Source of the DNA: Oceanicoccus sp. KOV_DT_Chl
Lineage (GTDB): Bacteria; Pseudomonadota; Gammaproteobacteria; Pseudomonadales; Dasaniaceae
Length of the DNA stretch: 64,000 bases
Assembly: GCF_900120175.1 (NCBI RefSeq)
Contig: NZ_FQLF01000002.1
Span: forward strand, 1,860,001 to 1,924,000
Direction of reading: 5' to 3'
The stretch's first letter is position 1. Every line of letters starts with the position of its first letter. The translations under genes and the position numbers were made by a program. Positions 47,124 through 56,427 of this stretch are shown in pieces. Below the pieces are notes generated by a model that saw nothing but the letters and a program-made list of their open reading frames with translations, was not told the DNA's origin and searched no databases.

Positions 47124-49735
47124 TGAAGTTTTTATCCTTGCGGAAATGGTTGCTGGTATTTAGTCTGCTTGTGTTTGTGTCGTCAGTTATTGCACAGGAA
47201 GATGCTTTGTATGCATCCGATTTTGAAGAAGAGGCTTTTCTTGGTGGGGCGATTGGCTGGAAAGATAACAGCAGTTGGGCAGATGTTGATGTCGAGTATG
47301 AAAGAGATGTTGGTCGTAACGGAAAGGGTTTTTCCCAAAAAATTATTTGCAGTCGATATGGCTCGGGTGCCGTACAGTTTGTCAGGGCGGGCATTGACCT
47401 AGAGGAGGGCAAGACATATAAAATTACACTTTGGTTACGAGGAGATATGCAGTCATCTGTAGATCTTCTGCTCAGAAAGCGTGGCAAGCCCTACACAAAA
47501 TATGCTTCAACTGGCTTTAAAATTACAAAGCAATGGCAGGAGTATAGTCTGGTCGTTAATCCTAGAGAAGAAATTGATGATGCTTACATAATGCTTCGTT
47601 TTTCAGGTGTTGGAGCACTCTGGGTTGATGATGTACTGATTGAAAAAGCTATTAGTACCCCGCCCCAAGCCTTAAAAAACAGTAAGGAAAATTTAGTCAG
47701 TAATGGCAGTTTTGAAGTTGGTTTGGATCGCTGGGGAATCAGGGTTCGCGAAAGTGATAAATATCGTAGTGAGATGGCACTTGATTTTCTGGACTTGACG
47801 GCTCAAGTCAGTAAAAGTGCAAAAAAAGGCGAGCGAGCGTTATTGTTAGATTTACCAAATAAAGCACGGTTTATCCTTACATCGAGCTATTTTCAGGCGT
47901 TTCCTGGGCAGCAATATCAATTGTCATTATGGGCAAAGACGGACAAACCAAAAGGCATCAGGCTGGGCATTAACTCAGGTTATATTAAACAGGCGGAAGG
48001 TGTTTATGAAAATTTTAGAATTGACACCAAGTGGAAAAAAATTAAATTTGAAGTGGTGTTAAAGCCTGCCCAAAAAAATGCTTATTATATAATCGTAGAG
48101 GGTAATGGGGCTGGTCAAATCTGGATAGACGATGTTCAGTTTAAACTTGTTAAAAGCAAGGAAGAGCTAGAGCCTAAGCTGGCAGAAATTGGTTTTTCAC
48201 AGAAAGCAGATGATCAGAGTATTTATCAGTTAGGTGACGGTATTAACAGGCGGCTGATGGTCGCTGGCTACAGAAAACATACACCGTTTCGCTTGAGTAT
48301 TAAATCGATAAATTATCATGGTGAGCAGAAAATATTGCATGAGTCAATGGTTGTTGATAGGTCTGAAAACCCCATCACTGTTAGCATCCCATCCTCTGAA
48401 CCAGGTTATGTAAGATTGGTGGCAGAATTATTTGAAGGTGATAAAAAAATTGATCAATCAGAAACGGCTTTGGTAATTGTCCGCCCAAGATTGTTAGCCC
48501 CCGATCAGTCTTCAAGCTTTGGGGGGCATATTCGCTTTAGCCCTTCTCGGTTTAAGCAGGCTGCGGCAATGGGAGTGGGTTGGCTTCGAATGCACCCACC
48601 TATGGGGACTAAGTGGTTAGTAGTTGAGCCGAAAAAGGGAGTTTTTAGTTTTCATGATGATGCAATTAATTTGGCTGTTGATAGTGGTTTCAATATTCTT
48701 GGTAGTCTTGAGGCAACCCCAAAGTGGGCATCAACAGCCCCAGATAGTGATCGACGCTATACATCATATCCGCCGTCGAATATGGATGACTGGGAAAATT
48801 ATGTTTACAAGACAGTAAAATATTATAAAGGGAAGATTAATTATTGGGAGGTTTGGAATGAGCCAGACAGTCATGGCTTTCTGCGTCTACCTAAAAACAC
48901 GTTTGGGCAAAGTAAAGCAGAAGTTTATATTGAGTTGTTAAGCCGAGCTTATCGTGCGGCGAAGGCGGCAAACCCGGATGCAGTAATTGTGGGAGGTAGT
49001 GCAACCGGTAAGCCTCCAACGCTCTGGTTGGAAGATATATTCAAATTAGGAGCGTTGCAATATATGGATATTGTTTCTTTCCATTTTTATAGTGAGGGCA
49101 GGCCTGGCGGCGTTTTGACTCCTGGGATTGCCGACTATGCTCATGATATTCGTCAGTTGATTGCACAATATGGCAAGGGTAAGTCCTTGCAAATATGGGA
49201 AACTGAAAGTGGAGTGATGTACCCGCGAACGGAGTACGAAAATATCTTGGAGGTGTCGCCTTCGGTGACTCTGAATGGCACAGAAATATCTGCCTATTTG
49301 GTGCGAAATCACATCATGCTAATGGCAAGCGGTGTTTCTAAGTGGTTTTACTACAGTATGATGACCCACAACCGAGTCGATCGCCGTGAGGCAACAGCTT
49401 TTTTTGAGTGGGATAATTCTCCTCGTCCCGCAGTTGCGGCCTATGCTAATTTAAGCTGGATGTTAGAGGGAGCGAAATTTCAAAAAGATTATAAAATTGC
49501 CGATAATATAAAAGTGGTTGAGTTTAAAAATGCCGAAGCGAAAAAACAAGTTTCTGTACTGTGGCTTGATGATTGGCTTACCGACAAGAAACAGAGTTTT
49601 GTTTTTGAAATGCCTGCCACGGCGGTCAAAATGACTCTCTACGATATCACTGGTCGGGAAATTACTCATACTACTGGATCCATTGAATATATAGTTGGGG
49701 TTGCCCCACTGTTTTTGGTAATAAGTTACAATTAA
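47123..49735 (+). CDS. Secreted clan GH-A glycoside hydrolase (PslG-like) with carbohydrate-binding modules
   Basis: An 870-residue exported protein. The signal peptide ends near VIAQE (about 24). Two CenC-like carbohydrate-binding modules follow (about 28-178 and 190-345; both have the repeated IWIDDV/LWVDDV strand), then an Ig-like linker domain and a TIM-barrel from about 455. The acid/base Glu580 is in VWNEPDSHG and the nucleophile region is IWETESG (Glu693 or Glu695). A glycosidase inside an exopolysaccharide operon resembles PslG of the Psl system, which trims polymer in the periplasm. It is translationally coupled to the glycosyltransferase. Confidence 0.85.
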   Translation: MKFLSLRKWLLVFSLLVFVSSVIAQEDALYASDFEEEAFLGGAIGWKDNSSWADVDVEYERDVGRNGKGFSQKIICSRYGSGAVQFVRAGIDLEEGKTYKITLWLRGDMQSSVDLLLRKRGKPYTKYASTGFKITKQWQEYSLVVNPREEIDDAYIMLRFSGVGALWVDDVLIEKAISTPPQALKNSKENLVSNGSFEVGLDRWGIRVRESDKYRSEMALDFLDLTAQVSKSAKKGERALLLDLPNKARFILTSSYFQAFPGQQYQLSLWAKTDKPKGIRLGINSGYIKQAEGVYENFRIDTKWKKIKFEVVLKPAQKNAYYIIVEGNGAGQIWIDDVQFKLVKSKEELEPKLAEIGFSQKADDQSIYQLGDGINRRLMVAGYRKHTPFRLSIKSINYHGEQKILHESMVVDRSENPITVSIPSSEPGYVRLVAELFEGDKKIDQSETALVIVRPRLLAPDQSSSFGGHIRFSPSRFKQAAAMGVGWLRMHPPMGTKWLVVEPKKGVFSFHDDAINLAVDSGFNILGSLEATPKWASTAPDSDRRYTSYPPSNMDDWENYVYKTVKYYKGKINYWEVWNEPDSHGFLRLPKNTFGQSKAEVYIELLSRAYRAAKAANPDAVIVGGSATGKPPTLWLEDIFKLGALQYMDIVSFHFYSEGRPGGVLTPGIADYAHDIRQLIAQYGKGKSLQIWETESGVMYPRTEYENILEVSPSVTLNGTEISAYLVRNHIMLMASGVSKWFYYSMMTHNRVDRREATAFFEWDNSPRPAVAAYANLSWMLEGAKFQKDYKIADNIKVVEFKNAEAKKQVSVLWLDDWLTDKKQSFVFEMPATAVKMTLYDITGREITHTTGSIEYIVGVAPLFLVISYN

Positions 49736-49856
49736 TGTTGAGTGGTTTGACAGCTATTTTAAGTTGATGATAGTTTGAACAATATGCGTTCTTAGTATTG
49801 TCAAATTGAGCGACATTTCCTATAACAATAAACATTAGTCAAAATGAGTTTGAGAG

Positions 49857-50561
49857 ATGAGAATGAAAAATATATTTTTAAAAGGACTTCTAGTAAGTAT
49901 TAGCTTCTCAATTTCACCGGTATATGCCTCTTTAGTATCTGTAAGTGGAGACCTTCAGCTAATCACTGCGCCCGTCTCACTTAATCCCGGAGTTTTAGAA
50001 AGTTCTACAACTATGCAAGTGTTTGCTGAATCTCAGGGTTATATGCTGCAAAGTGCCTTGATGGTTGATACGCTGTATGCCACCGGAAATAGTGGCGTTA
50101 TCGCTGCGGGTAGATCAGTTAATACCTATTTTGTGCACATGGACCCAGTGGGAGATTCTTTAGAGATTAATGACATCGTCTCTTTGAGTGGCACTCTGAC
50201 CTTTGACAGGCAGATCTTGGGTTTGATCTGGTCAAGTGACGTATGTTCTTTGTGCCCGGTATCCGATAATAACCTTGATGCTAGTGATTTTTTTGGCTCA
50301 GATAATACGGTCTATCCATTAGGTGATCTGGGCCGTGGGTATGAGCAGGATGCTTACTACGAAGGCCGTACACTAGACTTCATCTCTATATCCCCCGATG
50401 GTATGAGCCTGACTCTAACGGCCAACTCATACCCCCTTCGGCTGGATCAAATGAGAGTAATCACTACGGTGCCCGTACCGGCAGCAGGCTGGCTGTTTTT
50501 GTCGGCTCTTATTAGCTTGTCTGTATCGAAGAAAGTGAGAAAATTCAAGGATCATCATTGA
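49857..50561 (+). CDS. Second VPLPA-CTERM-type secreted protein
   Basis: A 234-residue exported protein with a signal peptide ending near VYAS (about residue 25). The sorting signal is VPVPAAGWLFLSALISLSV followed by the basic KKVRKFKDHH. Cys residues lie in SDVCSLCPVSDNN in the mid-protein. The mature domain is not one I recognise and does not carry the ENGG-LPTCPN module of the other VPVPA protein. It lies 121 bp after the glycosidase; GAGAG precedes the ATG. No riboswitch-like leader is seen here. Confidence 0.88.
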   Translation: MRMKNIFLKGLLVSISFSISPVYASLVSVSGDLQLITAPVSLNPGVLESSTTMQVFAESQGYMLQSALMVDTLYATGNSGVIAAGRSVNTYFVHMDPVGDSLEINDIVSLSGTLTFDRQILGLIWSSDVCSLCPVSDNNLDASDFFGSDNTVYPLGDLGRGYEQDAYYEGRTLDFISISPDGMSLTLTANSYPLRLDQMRVITTVPVPAAGWLFLSALISLSVSKKVRKFKDHH

Positions 50562-50775
50562 AAATTTGAGGTACCTATTGTTAGGCCTCCAGTTATATCT
50601 GGTGGCTATATTTTGAATGTTTTCTTTTCTGTTTATAGTAAATCTATTAGATAAGATTGTTCTATTGGGATAGTTAAAGGCGAGAGATTGTAAATATCCT
50701 CTCATTTCAAAGTATAGATATCAGTAGCTTTTTCAAACAGTTACAGTCCTGGACGAATTCCTAGATTTTATTGAT

Positions 50776-52026
50776 CTAAACTTTTTTTTGCGCGTCAAAG
50801 TGCCTGTACGACTGTTTTTTCCGCCCGGGTGGTTTATAGGGAGCGAAGCAGGTTAGTGCTGTTGCGGTACCCAGCAATGCCCAGTAGAGCTCTCCCATGC
50901 CGGGGTAAAAAAGTGTCGACAATAGCATCACGCCAAAATAGCTGGTGACAACCATGACCTCCGGTACCTTTTGGTCAACATAAGCCATTGCACGAACAAG
51001 AATAAAGATACGTATTAGTAAGGCGGCTAAGACCATGGCGGTTAGTATGCCTCCATGGGAGGCAAGCCGAATCCACATATTATGTATATGATCAAAGGAG
51101 AAGCCAGAAAGTTTTAAGAATTCACTAGAGGCTCCCATTAGTGGTGAATTGCTAATAATGTCCCATCCCATGGCGTATTGCCCCAATCTTGCGTCAGCGG
51201 TTTGTGCGGCTAGGCCGCCACCAATCGATGACAGTCCTTGAATTAAGTTAGATGAGAATACTAAGGTTAGTCCTGCAGCGAAAAAGCCGAGGATGCTAAA
51301 CAAAGTAATAGCAGTTGTTCGCTTAGAAGGGCTTTTCTTGTGGATATATTTCAGTAGCCAAAGAAGTACCAGACCGAATAATACGGAAATTAAAACATTG
51401 CGAGATTGCAAGCCAATTAGTCCGAGAACAAAGGAGATGGCAACAACCCAGCGCAGCAATTTGTATTTTGTGCTTTTGGTAAGGTGGGTCCCCGGTAATA
51501 CAATACACCATAGAACTGTGTAAGCCATAAATTGAGCTAGGTCGCCGTAAGAGGGGAAAATACCTATAGATTTTTGAATTGACTCTACACCGATGCGGGA
51601 AATTTCAAACCGTTCCTTCGGAAGGGTTAGTAAATCCATGGCGACGAGAAAGGCTGATATACAGCCCGCTATCCCGATCAGCACCACTAGCCAGCTAGTG
51701 CGCCGAAAATGGTTGAGGTTTTTAATACATAACAAAGGGATAGCAAAATAACCAAATTTGACGGCGTCCACCCACATTAGGTTTATGTATTCTGCCCCTA
51801 ATCCGGTAAAGGACAGGTGCTTAAAAAACAATAGCAAATAAAGCAAAATTAAGAAAAAAATGACCCGCTTCATACGTTCGCTATTGCCGCGAAATAATCC
51901 AATAAGTCCTAATAAAAGCAATACCGGCGCCAGCAGTTTATCTAAGGCGGTAAAGTTTGAGAAATGGGCAATGATCCAGCTAAAGGGTAAGAGCGCAAAC
52001 CAAAAATAAAAGAGTTTTATTAGCAT
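50776..52026 (-). CDS. O-antigen ligase/polymerase family membrane protein
   Basis: A 416-residue protein with about ten to twelve membrane helices and a large periplasmic loop (about residues 265-325) containing RLGQYAMGWDIISNSPLMG and SFDHIHNMWIRLASHGG. The loop His in HIHNMW is the usual functional His of Wzy/WaaL-type enzymes. It could polymerise the exopolysaccharide or transfer glycan to proteins; exosortase-associated ligases of this kind exist. It is the only gene of the cluster on the minus strand and opposes the VPVPA gene. Confidence 0.85.
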   Translation of the reverse strand: MLIKLFYFWFALLPFSWIIAHFSNFTALDKLLAPVLLLLGLIGLFRGNSERMKRVIFFLILLYLLLFFKHLSFTGLGAEYINLMWVDAVKFGYFAIPLLCIKNLNHFRRTSWLVVLIGIAGCISAFLVAMDLLTLPKERFEISRIGVESIQKSIGIFPSYGDLAQFMAYTVLWCIVLPGTHLTKSTKYKLLRWVVAISFVLGLIGLQSRNVLISVLFGLVLLWLLKYIHKKSPSKRTTAITLFSILGFFAAGLTLVFSSNLIQGLSSIGGGLAAQTADARLGQYAMGWDIISNSPLMGASSEFLKLSGFSFDHIHNMWIRLASHGGILTAMVLAALLIRIFILVRAMAYVDQKVPEVMVVTSYFGVMLLSTLFYPGMGELYWALLGTATALTCFAPYKPPGRKKQSYRHFDAQKKV

Positions 52027-52433
52027 GTTATATTTTAAAAAACAACCTACAGAGTTTAAGTAATGCAGTATACATTAGGACATCGGTCATGTTTTGGCAC
52101 TTTTACCCTTAAGTTTAAAAGCGAGGTATTTACTATTAAATAGTGTCAGTGAATATATTAGAAATAGGTCTGTTGTGGATGGCTAAAGTTATCGGGTTGG
52201 TGGTTTATTGGCCTGAGTCGACTCAGCTAATATTTATATGCCGTTAAACCCACCTGATTCCGGTATTTTTACTGTTAAGTGAAGGGGGAGATAGCTTTAG
52301 TTTGTCCAAACATTACGATAAACTCGCCAGTTCGTTGATGCAGGAGGTTGCCGCTAAGTACACCCTCTTCTTGATACCTTTATTGATGCAGAGACGCTAA
52401 TTATTAAAATAATATTGAGTTTGAGGTAGAAAG
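52027..52433. other. Divergent intergenic region with a 14-bp palindrome
   Basis: About 407 bp between the minus-strand ligase and plus-strand gmd, with no gene. CTGAGTCGACTCAG at 52213-52226 is a perfect 14-bp palindrome, a possible operator for one or both genes. A TTTTGGCAC near 52090 looks like a -24 box but lacks a GC at the right spacing. Confidence 0.5.
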
Positions 52434-53563
52434 ATGTCCCGTAAAATCGCACTTATCACTGGTATTACAGGCCAGGATGGCTCGTATCTAGCTGAATTGC
52501 TACTAGATAAAGGGTACGAGGTCCACGGCATCAAGCGCCGAGCAGCGTCCCTTAACACTGAGCGTGTTGACCATATTTATAAAGATCGCCATGAAGACAA
52601 TATTAACTTCTTCCTTCATTACGGTGACTTGTCAGATACTTCCAATCTAGTGCGTTTAATCCGTGATATTAAGCCCGATGAAATCTATAACCTTGGCGCA
52701 ATGAGCCATGTTGCGGTCTCTTTTGAGTCACCGGAATATACCGCTGATGTAGATGGCATGGGGGCTGTGCGAATATTAGAAGCTATTCGATTGTTGGGGC
52801 TGGAGAAGAAGACTAAGTTTTACCAGGCCTCTACCTCTGAGCTTTACGGTAAGGTCCAAGAGATACCGCAAACGGAAACTACACCTTTTTATCCGCGTTC
52901 ACCCTATGCTGTAGCCAAGATGTACGCTTATTGGATAGTGGTCAATTACCGTGAAGCCTACGGTATTTATGCTTGTAATGGCATTTTGTTTAATCACGAA
53001 TCGCCTCGCCGTGGGGAGACTTTCGTTACCCGTAAAATTACTCGTGCCTTGGCCAATATAGCTATGGGTATTCAGGATTGTTTGTATTTGGGCAATATGG
53101 ACGCCAAACGCGATTGGGGCATGCCAAGGATTATGTCGAAATGCAGTGGCGTATGCTGCAGCAAGATGAGCCGGAAGATTTTGTTATTGCAACGGGCAAG
53201 CAGTATTCAGTGCGTGAATTTGTCACGGTAGCAGCAGCAGAGCTAGGCATAAATCTGCGCTGGGAAGGCAGCGGTGTGGATGAAGTGGCCATTGTTGATA
53301 GCATCGTTAATAAAGATGATGCCCTTGAAACCGCTGCGCTAGTGGGAAAAACTGTTGTACAGGTGGATCCACGCTACTTCAGACCGACAGAGGTTGAAAC
53401 TTTGCTTGGTGATCCGGCTAAAGCAAAAGCCAAGTTAGGATGGGAGCCAACTACTACTTTTGAGGAGTTGGTTACTGAAATGGTGGCTTTTGATCTTGAT
53501 AAAGCCAAGCGCTTTGCGTTATTGAAAGGTCAGGGTTTTGATGTTGCTTTAACAGAAGAATAA
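52434..53563 (+). CDS. gmd: GDP-mannose 4,6-dehydratase, frameshifted in this sequence
   Basis: First step of GDP-L-fucose synthesis. The SDR Rossmann motif [20 protein letters not shown] is at the N-terminus, the catalytic [10 protein letters not shown] (Tyr-x3-Lys) mid-protein, and [20 protein letters not shown] is a Gmd hallmark. As written the frame diverges at [11 protein letters not shown] and stops at 53231. One extra G in the four-G run 53116-53119 gives [20 protein letters not shown] and joins the rest, giving 376 residues, the normal Gmd length. It is followed 19 bp later by fcl, its pathway partner. Confidence 0.92.
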
Positions 53564-53582
53564 TAATTTTAAGGGCATCAGC

Positions 53583-54554
53583 ATGTTAGAAAAATCAGCC
53601 AAAATTTTTGTTGCTGGCCATAATGGTATGGTGGGCTCGGCTATTGTACGCAATCTTGAACATCAGGGTTACACGAACGTTATTACTCGTGGCCGTGATC
53701 AACTGGATTTGTTGTCGCAGTTAGATGTACGCCAATTCATGCAACAAGAAAAGCCAGATTATATCGTGCTGGCCGCCGCCAAAGTGGGTGGCATTATGGC
53801 CAACAATACCTACCCTGCAGATTTCATTTATCAGAATTTAATGATTGAAGCGAATATTATTCATGAGGCTTATAGTGCGGGTGTAAACCAATTATTATTC
53901 CTGGGAAGCTCTTGTATTTATCCTAAATTGGCTGAGCAGCCCATGCAGGAAAGTGCCCTGTTAACCGGTTTACTTGAGCCAACCAATGAGCCATACGCCA
54001 TTGCTAAAATTGCCGGTATCAAGCTGTGTGAGTCCTATAATCGGCAGTATGGCACGGATTACCGTTCCGTCATGCCGACCAATTTGTACGGCCCCTTTGA
54101 TAACTTTCATTTGGAAAACAGCCACGTTATACCTGCCTTAATACGCAAGTTTCATGATGCGGCCACTGCTAACCAGGCGGAAGTTGAGGTGTGGGGTACA
54201 GGCAAAGCTATGCGTGAATTCCTGCACGTTGATGATATGGCGGCAGCCAGTGTGCATGTTATGGGTCTATCTTTAGAGGCCTATCAGGCGGTTACAGAGT
54301 CTATGCTTTCCCATATTAATGTCGGTACAGGTGTCGACGTCACTATTCGTGAACTTGCCGAGACGGTAAGTGAAGTGACTGAATTTAAAGGAAAATTAGC
54401 TTTTGATGCGAGCAAGCCTGATGGTACGCCGCGCAAATTAATGGATACCACTAAATTAAATCAGCTGGGCTGGCAACCAAAATATGATTTAAAAACGGGC
54501 TTGCAAGATGCCTACGCTTGGTTTGTAGCCAATCAGGAACAGTTTCGTCGATAA
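53583..54554 (+). CDS. fcl: GDP-L-fucose synthase
   Basis: Epimerises and reduces GDP-4-keto-6-deoxymannose to GDP-L-fucose. It is 323 residues. The Rossmann motif is [16 protein letters not shown] and the catalytic region has [15 protein letters not shown] and [17 protein letters not shown] (Tyr-x3-Lys). [21 protein letters not shown] and [17 protein letters not shown] are typical. With gmd it predicts L-fucose (or a derivative) in the exopolysaccharide or in a glycan on exported proteins. Confidence 0.96.
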   Translation: MLEKSAKIFVAGHNGMVGSAIVRNLEHQGYTNVITRGRDQLDLLSQLDVRQFMQQEKPDYIVLAAAKVGGIMANNTYPADFIYQNLMIEANIIHEAYSAGVNQLLFLGSSCIYPKLAEQPMQESALLTGLLEPTNEPYAIAKIAGIKLCESYNRQYGTDYRSVMPTNLYGPFDNFHLENSHVIPALIRKFHDAATANQAEVEVWGTGKAMREFLHVDDMAAASVHVMGLSLEAYQAVTESMLSHINVGTGVDVTIRELAETVSEVTEFKGKLAFDASKPDGTPRKLMDTTKLNQLGWQPKYDLKTGLQDAYAWFVANQEQFRR

Positions 54555-54673
54555 GTAAGCCGCATTCATCGGTACAAATACCAAATGATGGCAGGCTTGC
54601 TTGAACATACGCCATAGCCATGCCATATTTACTGGCCATAATAAATAATAATCTGCGGTTGGTTTTTAGTGGT

Positions 54674-54690
54674 TTGGCATATATTCAGCG
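54674..54690 (+). promoter_or_regulatory. Weak sigma-54-like site before the exosortase gene
   Basis: TTTGGCATATATTCAGC has GG (54676-54677) and GC (54688-54689) ten bases apart and a good TGGCA box, but the -12 box is CAGC instead of TTGC. It lies about 100 bp before the exosortase ATG in the 237-bp gap after fcl. Confidence 0.3.
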
Positions 54691-54791
54691 CGTAAGTCAT
54701 CTGATGTTTTCCCCCACTGGTTTTTGGCCGATTTTCTCCCGTGTTCACCAGCTTGCATCTGGTCGTTAATTAGAAAAAGGAATATCTCAAT

Positions 54792-56384
54792 ATGAGTCGT
54801 AACTCGTCGGTTGAGTCACAACCAAACCCCTCCATTTTGTGGATTTTGCTATTGCTGTCCTTGGCCTTTTTGGGGTTGATTTTCGAGAGTGGTTTAGCAG
54901 AAATGGTGAAGGACTGGGAGTTGGATGAATATAGCCATGGCTATATGATCCCTATGGTTGCACTGTATATTATCTGGCAAAAACAGCAACAACTTCCCGC
55001 TGTGACCCAGAGTGGCGCATGGCTTGGGGTATTGGGTACCTTGCTAGGCTTGATGGCGTTTTTTTTGGGTGAAATGGCGACTGTATATGAAGTGGTACAG
55101 TATGGTTTTTTACTTTGTGTAGCCAGTGTATTTTTATCCTTTTTTGGTTGGCGGCCCATGCTAATTGTTTGGGTGGCATTTGCTTACCTTATCTTTATGG
55201 TGCCCTTACCTCAGTTTGTTTATAAAGCACTCTCCTCTGAATTACAGCTTATTTCATCGTCACTGGGTGTTTACGTTATTCGGTTGTTTGATATCAGTGT
55301 ATACCTTGAAGGTAATGTAATTGATTTAGGCTCCTATCAATTACAAGTGGTAGAGGCTTGTAGTGGTCTTCGTTACTTATTTCCGTTGATGAGTTTTGGG
55401 TTTTTAATCGCCTATTTATTTAAAGCGCCGTTTTGGCAGCGCGCTTTGCTGTTTCTATCAACTGTGCCTATCACCGTGCTGATGAATAGTTTCCGGATTG
55501 GTGTCATCGGGGTCACGGTAGAATATTGGGGTATTGAAATGGCTGAAGGGTTCTTACATGACTTTGAAGGTTGGGTTGTGTTTATGGGCTGTTTGGGCGT
55601 GCTGGCTGTCGAAATGATGATCTTGCATAAATTGTCCAGGTCAACTTTACCGCTATGGGATCGTGTGGATTTGGATATTCCGGAAAATATCATCAAGCTA
55701 TCAGATTTTAATATTGGCTGGAAAACCCAGCGCCCTTTTATTGCAAGTTTAATTTTAATATCTGTAGCGTTACTAGGCACGCAATTCTTGGAGTCACGAG
55801 AAGAAATTGCGCCTGCGCGGACAGAATTCAAAAATTTTCCTTTATATAATCATAAGTGGCTGGGCCGGGAAGGCTCTATTGAAGATAATGTTTTGGGCGC
55901 ATTAAAACTCACAGATTATCTGATGGCAGATTACAAAATTAAATCCAGTCCATTGCCGGTGAATTTTTATATTGCCTACTACCAATCACAGCGGCAGGGT
56001 GCCGCAATACATTCACCAAGAACGTGTATTCCTGGCGGTGGTTGGGAGTTTGACGGCCTTAGCCAGAAGATAATTCCTGATGTTAAGCATATGTCTGGTG
56101 TTCCACTTGAGGTTAACCGGGTATTAATACGCAAGGATCAATCAGCACAAATCGTGTATTACTGGTTTGAGCAGCGTGGCAGAAATATTACCAATGAATA
56201 TGAGGCTAAGTGGTATGTTTTCTGGGACTCGTTAATGGATAATAGAACGGATGGCGCCTTGGTAAGGGTTGTGGTACCCGTACCGGATATAGCCAACATT
56301 GATAAATCTGAGCAGTTAGGGATTAAGTTTATTCAGGATTTCTATCCGTTAATACCGGATTATATTCCGGGTAAAAAACTGTAA
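54792..56384 (+). CDS. xrtD: Exosortase fused to EpsI domain (XrtD type)
   Basis: Membrane transpeptidase that cleaves the C-terminal sorting signal of PEP-CTERM-type proteins. It is 530 residues. The N-terminal part has about eight helices and the catalytic triad Cys190 (VVEACSGLRYLF), Arg235 (MNSFRIGVIG) and His256 (GFLHDFEGW). The C-terminal 200 residues after a further helix form an EpsI domain (HSPRTCIPGGGWEF). Exosortase-EpsI fusions are the form called XrtD, specific for VPLPA-CTERM signals, which agrees with the VPVPA proteins at 19556 and 49857. The EpsI part is thought to act in the linked polysaccharide system. Confidence 0.93.
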   Translation: MSRNSSVESQPNPSILWILLLLSLAFLGLIFESGLAEMVKDWELDEYSHGYMIPMVALYIIWQKQQQLPAVTQSGAWLGVLGTLLGLMAFFLGEMATVYEVVQYGFLLCVASVFLSFFGWRPMLIVWVAFAYLIFMVPLPQFVYKALSSELQLISSSLGVYVIRLFDISVYLEGNVIDLGSYQLQVVEACSGLRYLFPLMSFGFLIAYLFKAPFWQRALLFLSTVPITVLMNSFRIGVIGVTVEYWGIEMAEGFLHDFEGWVVFMGCLGVLAVEMMILHKLSRSTLPLWDRVDLDIPENIIKLSDFNIGWKTQRPFIASLILISVALLGTQFLESREEIAPARTEFKNFPLYNHKWLGREGSIEDNVLGALKLTDYLMADYKIKSSPLPVNFYIAYYQSQRQGAAIHSPRTCIPGGGWEFDGLSQKIIPDVKHMSGVPLEVNRVLIRKDQSAQIVYYWFEQRGRNITNEYEAKWYVFWDSLMDNRTDGALVRVVVPVPDIANIDKSEQLGIKFIQDFYPLIPDYIPGKKL

Positions 56385-56427
56385 TGAAAGTAGATAACAA
56401 TAAGAAATTAATAATGGGCAGGTATAG

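Noticed and set aside
52085-52110. Sigma-54 promoter before gmd
   Set aside because: TTTTGGCAC looks like a -24 box but no GC follows at ten bases.
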